Below are positions 32,863-40,912 of a stretch of 64,000 nucleotides of DNA, piece after piece. Origin of the DNA: Clostridiales bacterium (GTDB lineage: Bacteria > Bacillota > Clostridia > Christensenellales > Aristaeellaceae); assembly GCA_004555535.1 (NCBI GenBank), contig SFHU01000001.1:17608-81607 (forward strand), in the 5' to 3' direction. Numbering within the stretch: the stretch's first letter is position 1; each line of letters opens with the position of its first letter. A model generated the notes under the pieces. That model worked only from the letters and a program-made list of their open reading frames with translations. It searched no databases and was not told the DNA's origin. Position numbers and translations under genes: made by a program.

Positions 32863-33097
32863 AACCCGTCTCAATCGTAGGCCGCTTCGCGGCCTGCTCT
32901 GAGACTACGTTCTCTTTTTCTATTTTTGGGGGATACGATAGGGCTGCCGCCCTATGACCTGCCTGAGGGATTTCAGGCCGGGGAACTCGCATGGTCGCGC
33001 TGCGGCGCTTCCTGCGATTCCCGACGCTTCGTCTGCCTCTTTCCGCCATTGGCGGCGGCAGACTTCGGTCCCCTCAGACTCCCTTCTTCGCTTCGCG
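32863..33097 (+). repeat. Family A repeat with a ~94-base insertion
   Basis: The two-stem module (inner stem GGCCGC / GCGGCC, loop TTC) and GGGCTGCCGCCC hairpin are intact. The next hairpin, which reads GAGGGATTTCATCCCTC in the copy at 52700, is split after GAGGGATTTCA (32975). About 94 bases of unrelated GC-rich sequence follow before CCTCAGACTCCCTTCTTCGC resumes. It fills the parA-parB gap. Confidence 0.85.
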
Positions 33098-33118
33098 CTG
33101 TTTGAAGCGGGCGCTGCG

Positions 33119-33877
33119 TTACACTCTGCTCAAAAATTCCTTCGCCAGCGCCTGATAGCTCTGCGCGCCCAGCGAGCGCGGGTCGTAGAGGCTGATGGGC
33201 AGGCCGTGGCTCGGGGCCTCGCCCAGACGCACGTTGCGCGGAATGACCGTGCCAAAGACCTTGCCCTTGAAGACCTTGCGCACCTCCTGGGCGACCTGCA
33301 CGCCCAGATTCGTGCGCGCGTCGAGCATCGTCAGCACGACGCCGTCGATCGTCAGCCGCCGGTTGATGCGCTGCACCTTCTGAATCGTGCCCATCAGCGC
33401 GCTGACGCCCTCCAGCGCGTAATACTCGCACTGGATCGGGATGAGCACGCCGTCGGCGGCGCACAGCGCGTTGAGCGTGATCAGCCCCAGCGAGGGCGGG
33501 CAGTCGATGAAGATATAGTCGTAATCATCCCCCGCGCCGGCAAGCGCCTCGGCGAGCACATGCTCGCGCCGCTCCATGCCGGCCAGCTCGATCTCCGCGC
33601 CGGCCAGACGGATATCCGCCGGGAGGACGAAGAGCGTGTCGATGCCGGTCTTGACGGCGGCGTCGGAAAGCGCCGCCTCCCCCGCCATGACCTCATAGAC
33701 CGTCTTCGTCTTCTCCCGCACGCGCACGCCGAAGCCGCTCGACGTATTGCCCTGCGGATCGGCGTCCACGACGAGCACGCGGCGGCCCTCCTGCGCGATG
33801 CAGGCGGAGAGGTTGACGCTGGTGGTCGTCTTGCCCACGCCGCCCTTCTGGTTCGTAATTGCAATGATTCTGGCCAT
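33119..33877 (-). CDS. parA: Chromosome-partitioning ATPase ParA (Soj)
   Basis: A 252-residue deviant Walker ATPase. The P-loop NQKGGVGKTT is at residues 9-18, VDADPQGN holds the switch aspartate and FIDCPPSLG is Walker B. With ParB it positions the origin and regulates DnaA and initiation in Firmicutes. The ATG at 33877 (MARIIAIT) has GAGGAA upstream. It lies 19 bases downstream of an unknown 150-residue gene and is probably co-transcribed with it. Confidence 0.96.
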   Translation of the reverse strand: MARIIAITNQKGGVGKTTTSVNLSACIAQEGRRVLVVDADPQGNTSSGFGVRVREKTKTVYEVMAGEAALSDAAVKTGIDTLFVLPADIRLAGAEIELAGMERREHVLAEALAGAGDDYDYIFIDCPPSLGLITLNALCAADGVLIPIQCEYYALEGVSALMGTIQKVQRINRRLTIDGVVLTMLDARTNLGVQVAQEVRKVFKGKVFGTVIPRNVRLGEAPSHGLPISLYDPRSLGAQSYQALAKEFLSRV

Positions 33878-33896
33878 AGTATTCCTCAAGCTTCCA

Positions 33897-34349
33897 TCAC
33901 CGGCGCTGGCCGTTCTCCTCCAGCACCTGCGTAATCCATTCCCGGTCAAAGCCGTCGAGCGGGAAGCGCGCGAGCAGCTCGCGCATCGCGGCAAAGGAGC
34001 CCTCGCGGGCGAGGTCAAAGAGCGCGCTTTGCAGCGCCTCGCTCACATCCATGCGCGCGTAGGCGAGGGCGAGCAGCCTGTCCGCCAGGTCGCGCAGGCG
34101 GTCGCTGGTCACGCGCTCGCGCCGCCCGCCGTCAAGCTGCACGACCATCGAGCGCTCCGTGCCCAGATACACGGCGTTGAAGAGCACGGAATCCAGCCGG
34201 CGCCAGATTTCGGCGGGCGAATCCTGTGTGCGCATGAAGCGCACGAGCTGCGCGTTGATCGTATAGACGAGCTCCGGGCTCTTGCGCACCAGCGCGCTCC
34301 CCAGCGCGCCCATGAGCATGCCCTCAATCTGATCCAGCCTGCCCGGCAT
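33897..34349 (-). CDS. Unknown protein upstream of parA
   Basis: A 150-residue, mostly helical soluble protein (MPGRLDQIEGMLMGALGSALVR start; Leu/Arg-rich helices; no Cys cluster). I do not recognise a family. The start is the second of two nearby ATGs (34349): AGGAGG lies 7 bases before it but directly abuts the first. It has its own promoter (34403-34432) and leads the parA gene by 19 bases, so a role linked to chromosome segregation or replication is possible but unproven. Confidence 0.65.
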   Translation of the reverse strand: MPGRLDQIEGMLMGALGSALVRKSPELVYTINAQLVRFMRTQDSPAEIWRRLDSVLFNAVYLGTERSMVVQLDGGRRERVTSDRLRDLADRLLALAYARMDVSEALQSALFDLAREGSFAAMRELLARFPLDGFDREWITQVLEENGQRR

Positions 34350-34402
34350 CGTCATCCCTCCTGCTCCATCGGCCTGTAAAGCCGCATCCGTATCCAGTCT
34401 TT

Positions 34403-34432
34403 ATTCTACACTCTCTGCTTCCCCTCCTGCAA
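34403..34432 (-). promoter_or_regulatory. Promoter for the unknown gene and parA
   Basis: TTGCAG and TAGAAT on the minus strand, 18 bases apart, about 50 bases before the start. Confidence 0.5.
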
Positions 34433-34496
34433 GGGGTTTTGGCGAAATTGGGAAATTCCGGCCGGCCGGCGCGAAAGCGCGCCGCCGCGCGGTCAG

Positions 34497-34525
34497 TTTA
34501 CATTTGCCGTCTTCTGGCGTATAAT
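34497..34525 (+). promoter_or_regulatory. SigmaA promoter for tldD-tldE
   Basis: TTTACA, a 17-base spacer and TATAAT, 30 bases before the tldD start. It faces away from the parA promoter. Confidence 0.7.
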
Positions 34526-34555
34526 AAAGTGAAAAAATATGCGAGGAGGACAACC

Positions 34556-35941
34556 ATGCTTTCAACAGCCATCTGCCAGCGGGTGCTCAGCCGGGCGCTC
34601 TCCCGCGGCGGCACGTTCGCGGAGATCTTCGCCGAGGACGACCGGAATTTCTCGATGCTGCTGCGCTCCCGCAAGATCGAGAACGCCGGCTTTTCGCGCC
34701 CGCGCGGCGCGGGCATCCGCGTCTATGACGGCCTGCGCTCCATCTATGTCTACACCTGCGACATGACCGAAGGCGGTCTGCTGCGCGCGGCGGAGCAGGC
34801 GGCCGCCGCCGTCACCGACACGCGCGGCGCCGGAAAGGACGTCGTGCTCCGCGCCTCTGCCGTGCAAAACATCCATCCCGTGCGCGAGAGCGTGCTCTCC
34901 GTGCCTGCGCAAAGGCGCGCGGATATCCTGCGCACGGCGGACGCGGCGGCGCGCGCCGTCTCCCCGTCAATCTCCCAGGTGACGGCGGGGCTGATCTCCC
35001 GCGAGCAGCATGTGCTCATCGCCAACAGCGAGGGCCTCTACGCGCAGGATACGCGCGTCTATACCCGTCTGACCTGCTCTGCGGTCGCCAGCAACGGCTC
35101 GGAAAACCAGACCGGCACGGAGAACCCCGGCGCGCTGATGGGCTTTGAGCTCTTCAGCGAGCGCGTCGACCCCGAGCAGGCCGGCAAGGCGGCGGCGACC
35201 TCCGCCGTGACGATGCTGACCGCGCCCTATTGCGCGGCGGGCGAGATGCCCGTGGTCATCGCGGGCGGCTTCGGCGGCGTCATCTTCCACGAGGCCTGCG
35301 GCCATTCCCTGGAGGCGACGAGCGTGCAGCCGGGCATGAGCGAGTTTTCCGGCAAGCTCGGGCAGACCATCGCCGCGCCCTGCGTCACGGCCATCGACGA
35401 CGGCACGATGCAAAACGAATGGGGCAGCGAAAATATCGACGACGAGGGCACGCCGACCACGCGCCTGGTGCTCATCGAGCGCGGCGTGCTCAAAAACTAC
35501 ATGGTCGACCGGCTCAACGGCCTCAAGATGGGCATGGCGCCGACCGGCAACGGCCGCCGCGAGAGCTATGCCTACGCGCCGACCAGCCGCATGCGCAACA
35601 CCTACATCGCCCCCGGCGAGGACGACGAGGAGGAGATGCTGCGCACGATGGGCGACGGGCTGTACGCCGCGAAGATGGGCGGCGGCAGCGTCAACCCCGC
35701 GACCGGCGAATTCAACTTCGCCGTGCAGGAGGGCTATCTCGTGCGCGACGGCAAAATCGCCTCGCCCGTTCGCGGCGCGTCGCTGATCGGCCGCGGCGGC
35801 GAGATCCTCATGCGCATCGACCGCGTGGGCAAAGAGATGACGATGGGCCAGGGCATGTGCGGCTCCCTGAGCGGCAGCGTGCCGACGAACGTCGGCCAGC
35901 CGACCATCCGCGTGAGCCGGCTGACCGTCGGCGGAAAGTGA
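34556..35941 (+). CDS. tldD: TldD-family metalloprotease
   Basis: A 461-residue TldD-type subunit. The catalytic zinc motif HEACGH is at residues 245-250 and the downstream region GSVNPATGEFNFAVQEGYLVRDG fits the family. TldD forms a heterodimer with TldE (PmbA), makes a closed chamber and cleaves unfolded peptides, for example in peptide maturation. GAGGAGG lies 6-7 bases before the ATG at 34556. The partner gene follows 8 bases downstream. Confidence 0.92.
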   Translation: MLSTAICQRVLSRALSRGGTFAEIFAEDDRNFSMLLRSRKIENAGFSRPRGAGIRVYDGLRSIYVYTCDMTEGGLLRAAEQAAAAVTDTRGAGKDVVLRASAVQNIHPVRESVLSVPAQRRADILRTADAAARAVSPSISQVTAGLISREQHVLIANSEGLYAQDTRVYTRLTCSAVASNGSENQTGTENPGALMGFELFSERVDPEQAGKAAATSAVTMLTAPYCAAGEMPVVIAGGFGGVIFHEACGHSLEATSVQPGMSEFSGKLGQTIAAPCVTAIDDGTMQNEWGSENIDDEGTPTTRLVLIERGVLKNYMVDRLNGLKMGMAPTGNGRRESYAYAPTSRMRNTYIAPGEDDEEEMLRTMGDGLYAAKMGGGSVNPATGEFNFAVQEGYLVRDGKIASPVRGASLIGRGGEILMRIDRVGKEMTMGQGMCGSLSGSVPTNVGQPTIRVSRLTVGGK

Positions 35942-35949
35942 GGATCAGC

Positions 35950-37287
35950 ATGGAGATGAATATTTCGCAGTTCGCCGCGCGCGTGTTTGACGCCGCCCGT
36001 GAGGCGGGCATCGCCCCGGCGGAGATCTGCTACAGCAGCAGCGAGAGCTTCACGGCGCGCGCCCGCGACGGCAAGCTCGAGGACTACCAGGTCAGCGACC
36101 GCGTGAGCCTGACGCTGCGCGGCTGCGCCGGCGGGCGCATCGGCACGAGCACGACGCAGGCGCTGGACGAGGAGAGCGTCGCGCTGCTCGTGCAGGGCGT
36201 CAAGGAGAGCGCCTCGCTGATCGAAAACGACGAGCAGGACGAGATTCTCCCGCCGGACGAGCGCTACGAATCCGTCTGCAATTACAGCGGCGAGCTGGAC
36301 AGGCTCCCGCCGCAGGAGAAGATCGCCCTGGCGATGGACATCGACGCGCGCATGCACGACGGCGACGCGCGCATCAAGCCGGACGTCTCCGTCGTCTCCA
36401 CGGGCAAGGAGACCTTCTGCCTCAAGAACACGCTGGGGCTCGACCTGACGCACACCAGCAACATGATCTATGGCTACACCTCCGCGCTGGCCAAGGAGGG
36501 CGAGCGCGCCGCCTCGGGCTTCAAGCTCCTGTGGGGCTACAAAAAGGAGGACGTGAACGCGCAAAAGCTCGCGCAGGACTGCCAGGAAGAGGCGCTTTGC
36601 AACCTCGGCGCGGGGCGCATGAGAAGCGGCGCGACGCCCGTGGTCATCAAGAACAGCGCGATGGGCGACCTGCTCTCGACCTTCTCGGGCATCTTCTCCG
36701 CGGACAACGCGCAAAAGGGCATCTCGCTGCTCGCCGGGCGCGAGGGCGAGACGATCGCCAGCGCCTGCGTGACCATCACGGACGACCCGCTGCTGCCCTG
36801 GGGACTGGGGAGCAGCCCGTTTGACCGCGAGGGCGCGGCGACGCGCACGAAGAACGTCGTCGAGGGCGGCGTGCTCAAGACGCTGCTGCACAACCGGCAG
36901 ACCGCGAAGAAGGCCGGCGTCAAGACGACCGGCAACGCGGCGGGCGGCGGGCGCGTCGCGCCGAGCAATCTGTTCATCGCGCCGGGCACGCTTGCGGCGG
37001 GCGACCTGCTGCGCAACATGGGCGACGGGCTGTATCTGACGGAGGTCAGCGGCCTGCACGCCGGCGCGAACCCGATCAGCGGCGACTTTTCGCTGCTCGC
37101 GCGGGGCTTTGAGATCAAAGGCGGCGAATGCGTGCGCGCCGTGGAGCAATTCACGGTCGCGGGCAACTTCTACCAGCTGCTCAGGGATATCCTGAGCGTC
37201 GGCAGCGACCTGCACTTCGAGGGCTCGCCCATCGGCAGCCCGACGGTCGCCGTGCGCAGCCTGAGCATAGCCGGTGCGGACGAATAA
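35950..37287 (+). CDS. tldE: TldE/PmbA-family protein
   Basis: A 445-residue TldE (PmbA)-type partner. It has the same fold as TldD but no HExxxH, as expected for the non-catalytic subunit. Family features are YSSSESFTARARDGKLEDYQ near the start and FSGIFSADNAQKGISLLAGR. GLHAGANPISGDFSLLARGF lies near the end. The start at 35950 has only a weak AGGA, which fits translational coupling to tldD. It ends in a convergent gap with the ThrE-type genes. Confidence 0.92.
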   Translation: MEMNISQFAARVFDAAREAGIAPAEICYSSSESFTARARDGKLEDYQVSDRVSLTLRGCAGGRIGTSTTQALDEESVALLVQGVKESASLIENDEQDEILPPDERYESVCNYSGELDRLPPQEKIALAMDIDARMHDGDARIKPDVSVVSTGKETFCLKNTLGLDLTHTSNMIYGYTSALAKEGERAASGFKLLWGYKKEDVNAQKLAQDCQEEALCNLGAGRMRSGATPVVIKNSAMGDLLSTFSGIFSADNAQKGISLLAGREGETIASACVTITDDPLLPWGLGSSPFDREGAATRTKNVVEGGVLKTLLHNRQTAKKAGVKTTGNAAGGGRVAPSNLFIAPGTLAAGDLLRNMGDGLYLTEVSGLHAGANPISGDFSLLARGFEIKGGECVRAVEQFTVAGNFYQLLRDILSVGSDLHFEGSPIGSPTVAVRSLSIAGADE

Positions 37288-37304
37288 AAAGGCGGCAAAC
37301 CGCC
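37286..37304 (-). terminator. Rho-independent terminator for the ThrE-type genes
   Basis: GGCGG / CCGCC stem with a 4-base loop followed by TTTTT on the minus strand, right at the tldE stop. Confidence 0.65.
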
Positions 37305-37358
37305 GCGAAGCGAAGAAGGGTCAAGGGGCTAAGCCCCTTGACCCTATTTCGCTTCGCG
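37304..37358. repeat. Hairpin-only derivative of family A
   Basis: One nearly perfect palindrome: CGCGAAGCGAA, AGGGTCAAGGGGC, loop TAA and the complements. It is formed from the end sections of the family A element, with no two-stem module. It sits between convergent tldE and the small ThrE gene and encodes that gene's last residues and stop. Confidence 0.8.
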
Positions 37359-37826
37359 CGGGTTAAAGCGGCTTCGCGGGGTAATGCTCCCCCGTCGCAT
37401 GCCCAGGGCGCGGAAGACCACCGATGTGACCGCCGCGCCGACGGCAATCGCGCCGACGATCTGCACCGCCTGAAGTCCATAGGCCGCAGCGGCCGCGCCC
37501 TGATCCTCCACCAGCGCGAGCATCGCGCGATAGAAACTGTAGCCGGGCACGAGCGGCACGAGCGCGCTGAGCAGGAAGATCGTCGTGGGCGTGCGCATCA
37601 CGCGCGCCGCAATCTCGCAGATGACAGCGATGACGACCGTCGAGAGGAAATAGCTGAAAATCAGGCTCTGGCCCATGCCGCGGCTCAGCAGCAGATAGAG
37701 CACGTACCCCAGCACACCGATGAGCGACGAGGGCAGCAGCGTCCGCCTCGGCGCGTTGAGCAGGCAGGCCAGGCCGATCGTGCCGCCAAACGCGCCGGCA
37801 GCCCCGACGAGCAGCTCACGAATCAC
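37344..37826 (-). CDS. ThrE-type exporter, C-terminal half protein
   Basis: A 160-residue membrane protein with four or five hydrophobic segments (ThrE_2-type half). It starts with GTG at 37826, which overlaps the stop of the preceding half by 4 bases; GGGAGGGG lies upstream. In some bacteria these two halves are one polypeptide that exports threonine/serine or small organic acids. Here they are separate genes. The final residues (FNPREAK) come from the adjoining family A hairpin. Confidence 0.8.
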   Translation of the reverse strand: MIRELLVGAAGAFGGTIGLACLLNAPRRTLLPSSLIGVLGYVLYLLLSRGMGQSLIFSYFLSTVVIAVICEIAARVMRTPTTIFLLSALVPLVPGYSFYRAMLALVEDQGAAAAAYGLQAVQIVGAIAVGAAVTSVVFRALGMRRGSITPRSRFNPREAK

Positions 37827-38587
37827 AGCAGCACCCCTCCCATCATCGACACGACCGTCAGCCCCACATAGACGCCCAGCGCGACGGCGCCCGCCAGCAG
37901 CAGCGCCTCCACCGCGCGCGTCACGCCGGAGATCAAATCGCCATACATCGTGTCGCGCATGGCGGTCGTCATCAGCAGGCCCGAGAGCAGCGGCATGATG
38001 CCGCCAACGATCGCCGCGTTGACGTCGCCATAGGCAAACAGCGCCGCCAGCAGCTGCGCGAGCACCGCCGTGATGAAGCCGCCGGCAAAGTTGCCAAACA
38101 GCACGCCCATCTCGATGCGCGCAAAGAGCGGCTGCACGGCCTGCACGGCCAGGCCGATCAAAAACGCGACGGCGAACGTCCCCGGCCCGCCGCCAAAGAG
38201 CAGGCTGAAGGACGCGGAGGTCACGGCGGAGGCGAGCAGCAGCGTCCGCTGCGGCGCGCCCGGCGCCCGGGCGACCTGCTCCAGCGCGCGTCCGGCCTCC
38301 TGCGCGGTCATCCCGCCATGCTCCACGCGCCGGGAGATGTCGTTCGTCCGCTCGATGCGCGTCATGTTCGTGCCGCGGCGGCTGATGCGCAGGATGCGCG
38401 TCTTGCCCTCCGCCTCCACGAAGATCAGCGTCGGCAGCGCCGCGACGCTCACGCCCGTCAGGCGAAAGCCCGTCGCCATGCGCCGCGCCGTCTCCTCGAC
38501 GCGATAGGTCTCCGCGCCGTTTTCCAGCATGAGCTGCGCCGCGCTGCACAGCGCGTCAAGCGCGCAGCTCTGTTCCGCTTCTGTCAT
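37823..38587 (-). CDS. ThrE-type threonine/serine exporter, N-terminal half protein
   Basis: A 254-residue protein. A soluble N-terminal part (residues 1-110; LMLENGAETYRVEETARRMA, typical of the family) is followed by about five transmembrane segments ending in MMGGVLL. The start at 38587 has GAGG 7 bases upstream; a promoter is at 38638-38666. It forms a two-gene unit with the other half. The transported substrate is inferred from the family only. Confidence 0.85.
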   Translation of the reverse strand: MTEAEQSCALDALCSAAQLMLENGAETYRVEETARRMATGFRLTGVSVAALPTLIFVEAEGKTRILRISRRGTNMTRIERTNDISRRVEHGGMTAQEAGRALEQVARAPGAPQRTLLLASAVTSASFSLLFGGGPGTFAVAFLIGLAVQAVQPLFARIEMGVLFGNFAGGFITAVLAQLLAALFAYGDVNAAIVGGIMPLLSGLLMTTAMRDTMYGDLISGVTRAVEALLLAGAVALGVYVGLTVVSMMGGVLL

Positions 38588-38637
38588 AGAAAAACCTCGT
38601 TGTTTTTGTCGTATCAGGAAGGGGATCAAACGATGCC

Positions 38638-38666
38638 ATTATAGCAGAAGAGGGAAAAGGGTTCAA
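38638..38666 (-). promoter_or_regulatory. SigmaA promoter for the ThrE-type genes
   Basis: TTGAAC, a 17-base spacer and TATAAT on the minus strand, about 50 bases before the start. Confidence 0.65.
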
Positions 38667-38674
38667 GACGAGGA

Positions 38675-38691
38675 GACGCGCTCCGCTGGGC
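38675..38691 (+). repeat. Family C core motif
   Basis: GACGCGCTCCGCTGGGC followed by AAGAGGGATCAGG, which also resembles the Family C element at 24500-24616. Confidence 0.55.
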
Positions 38692-38712
38692 AAGAGGGAT
38701 CAGGAAAGATCA

Positions 38713-38748
38713 CAAAACGGCAGGCCCCTCCGCGTGGAGAGGCCTGCC
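38713..38748 (-). terminator. Rho-independent terminator after kduD
   Basis: GGCAGGCC / GGCCTGCC stem extended by CTCC/GGAG with a 4-base loop, then CGTTTTG on the minus strand. Confidence 0.75.
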
Positions 38749-38769
38749 GCCTGTCTTGCAAAAAGAGGA

Positions 38770-39573
38770 TTACGGCTGCTTGCCGATGTAGGCGAGGATG
38801 CCGCCGTCGACGTAGAGGATATGGCCGTTGACGAAGTTCGACGCGTCGGAGGCGAGGAACACCGCCGGGCCCTGCAGATCCTCGGGATCGCCCCAGCGCT
38901 CGGCCGGCGTCTTGGCGAGGATGAAGGAATCGAACGGATGGCGGCTGCCGTCCGCCTGGCGCTCGCGCAGCGGCGCGGTCTGCGGGGTCGCGATGTAGCC
39001 CGGGCCGATGCCGTTGCACTGGATGTTCGCGCTGCCATACTCGGAGCAGATGTTGCGGGTCAGCATCTTGAGGCCGCCCTTGGCCGCCGCGTAGGCGGAG
39101 ACGGTCTCGCGGCCCAGCTCGGACATCATGGAGCAGATGTTGATGATCTTGCCATGGCCCTTCTCGATCATGCCCGGGATGCAGGCCTTGGAGACGATGA
39201 ACGGCGCGTTCAGGTCGACGTCGATGACCTTGCGGAAGTCCTCCGCCTTCATTTCGAGCATCGGAATGCGCTTGATGATGCCGGCGTTGTTGACCAGGAT
39301 GTCGATGATGCCGACCTCCTCGCGGATCTTGGCGACGGTCGCCTGCACGGCCTCCTCATTGGTCACGTCGCAGACGTAGCCATGCGCCTTGATGCCCTTC
39401 TCGGCATAGGCGGCCAGGCCCTTGTTGACCAGGTCCTGGTTGATGTCGTTGAAGACGATGGTCGCGCCCGCCTCGGCAAACGCGGTGGCGATGGCGAAGC
39501 CGATGCCGTAGGAAGCGCCGGTGACCAGGGCGATCTTGCCCTCGAGGCTGAACTTGTTGATGAAGCTGTTCAT
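38770..39573 (-). CDS. kduD: KduD-like short-chain dehydrogenase (2-dehydro-3-deoxy-D-gluconate 5-dehydrogenase)
   Basis: A 267-residue classical SDR. TGASYGIG at 18-25 binds the dinucleotide, NNAG is at 95-98, and the catalytic residues are S148, Y161 and K165 (SAYAAAKGG). Its place next to kduI indicates the KduD reaction: interconversion of 2,5-diketo-3-deoxygluconate and 2-keto-3-deoxygluconate in unsaturated uronate breakdown. Gluconate 5-dehydrogenase is the closest alternative. AGGAGG lies about 10 bases before the ATG at 39573. Confidence 0.85.
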   Translation of the reverse strand: MNSFINKFSLEGKIALVTGASYGIGFAIATAFAEAGATIVFNDINQDLVNKGLAAYAEKGIKAHGYVCDVTNEEAVQATVAKIREEVGIIDILVNNAGIIKRIPMLEMKAEDFRKVIDVDLNAPFIVSKACIPGMIEKGHGKIINICSMMSELGRETVSAYAAAKGGLKMLTRNICSEYGSANIQCNGIGPGYIATPQTAPLRERQADGSRHPFDSFILAKTPAERWGDPEDLQGPAVFLASDASNFVNGHILYVDGGILAYIGKQP

Positions 39574-39631
39574 GGGAAGCATCCTCCTTGATTGATGTCT
39601 GTAATCACATATCGTGTTTTGCGGCGAGCAA

Positions 39632-39855
39632 GCCGCTTGCAGCGAGCACAGAGCCGCTCGTACTATAAAACCCGTTCGGAAGCGGGTCAGGCACAGCCCG
39701 CCCCAGCCGCTTGCGGCGGGCACAGAGCCTCAAGCACCTGCAACGCCCTTCGGAAGTGGGTGCGGGCACTGTCCGCCCCAGCCGCTTGCGGCGAGCACAG
39801 AGCCTCAAGCACCTGCAACAACCTTCGGAAGTGGGTGCGGGCACTGCCCGCCAGC
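39632..39855. repeat. Three tandem ~75-bp repeats between kduI and kduD
   Basis: Units at 39632-39705, 39706-39780 and 39781-39855 each start GCCGCTTGC and contain CACAGAGCC, a TTCGGAAG centre flanked by complementary C- and G-rich blocks, and a GCCCGCC end. Units 2 and 3 are nearly identical; unit 1 is more diverged. The repeats fill almost all of the 287-base gap. A short open frame across them is repeat-driven and was not called as a gene. Confidence 0.9.
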
Positions 39856-39860
39856 CCGCC

Positions 39861-40697
39861 TTAGCGCAGGTCGATGGGGTCGATGTTGTCCATGTCGTCG
39901 AATTCCTGGTTCTCGCCGCACATGCCCCAGATGAACGTGTAGTTGCTCGTGCCCACGCCGGTGTGGATCGACCAGGACGGGGAGATCACGGCCTGCTCGT
40001 TGTGCATGACCAGATGGCGCGTCTCGGTCGGCTCGCCCATCATGTGGAAGACGATGTTGTTGTCCTTGAGGTCAAAGTAGAAGTAGACCTCCATGCGGCG
40101 CTCATGCGTGTGGCAGGGCATGGAATTCCAGTTGCTGCCCGGGGCGAGCTGCGTCATGCCCATGCACAGCTGGCAGCTCTGCATGACCGCCGGATGGATG
40201 TACTGGTTGATGACGCGCTTGTTGCAGGTCTCCACGGAGCCGAGCGGGCGCTTGTTGGCCTTGTCGATGTCGATCTTGACGGTCGGGTAGGTCTTGTGCG
40301 CCGGGCAGGTGTTGATGTAGAACTTCGCCGGATTCTGAGGGTCTTCGCTTGAAAAGCTCAGGGTCTTCGCGCCCATGCCGACGTAGAGGCCGTCGTACTG
40401 CTTGAGATCGTAGACCTCGCCGTCGACGGTGATGCTGCCCTTGCCGCCGATGTTGATGACGCCCATCTCGCGGCGCTGCAGGAACGTGTCGGAGGCCAGC
40501 TCCTTGCAGCCGGTCAGCTCGACGCTCGTCTTCACGGGCATGACGCCGCCCGCGATGATGCGGTCAAAGTGCGAATAGGTGAGCAGCGCCTCGTCCGGGG
40601 CGAACACCGTCTCGATGAGGTATTCGCTGCGAAGGCGGTCTGTGGTATAGTGCTTGGCGTCCGCGGACGCGGAAGGCTGGCGAACAGTCAATTGCAT
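39861..40697 (-). CDS. kduI: 4-deoxy-L-threo-5-hexosulose-uronate ketol-isomerase KduI
   Basis: A 278-residue two-cupin zinc isomerase, full length for KduI. It converts 5-keto-4-deoxyuronate from pectin or glycosaminoglycan lyases to 2,5-diketo-3-deoxygluconate. Zinc ligands lie in [16 protein letters not shown] (two His and one Glu) plus a histidine in [33 protein letters not shown] is a family signature. The start ATG has GGAGG a little far upstream (AAAAGAGGAGG). A minus-10 TATACT lies near 40746. Confidence 0.95.
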   Translation of the reverse strand: MQLTVRQPSASADAKHYTTDRLRSEYLIETVFAPDEALLTYSHFDRIIAGGVMPVKTSVELTGCKELASDTFLQRREMGVINIGGKGSITVDGEVYDLKQYDGLYVGMGAKTLSFSSEDPQNPAKFYINTCPAHKTYPTVKIDIDKANKRPLGSVETCNKRVINQYIHPAVMQSCQLCMGMTQLAPGSNWNSMPCHTHERRMEVYFYFDLKDNNIVFHMMGEPTETRHLVMHNEQAVISPSWSIHTGVGTSNYTFIWGMCGENQEFDDMDNIDPIDLR

Positions 40698-40745
40698 GGG
40701 AAAAAACCTCCTCTTTTCGTGTACATGTCAAAGGGTGGTAAACAC

Positions 40746-40751
40746 AGTATA
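40746..40751 (-). promoter_or_regulatory. Likely minus-10 element for kduI
   Basis: TATACT on the minus strand, about 50 bases before kduI. The -35 is not convincing, which would suit an activated promoter. TGACATGTACA downstream may be part of an operator but is not assigned. Confidence 0.35.
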
Positions 40752-40912
40752 ACACATCTTCTGCGGAAAAACCATAGATGCGCGCAAAAATGGTCGACGC
40801 AGGCGCGGAAAAGTCAGTCAGGTTTGACAAGTGGTCTGACGACGCATGCAGGCCCTGAAAACGGGAAAGCCTATCCCGGAGCAAAGCAGAAACGCGAAGG
40901 GAGGAATCGACT

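Noticed and set aside
31888..34349. parS site near parA-parB
   Set aside because: No TGTTTCACGTGAAACA-like palindrome was found by eye in the window. A computed search with mismatches would be needed.
39605..39844. 79-codon minus-strand frame across the kduI-kduD tandem repeats
   Set aside because: It exists only because the repeat length keeps one frame open. It lacks a ribosome binding site and the peptide merely repeats itself.
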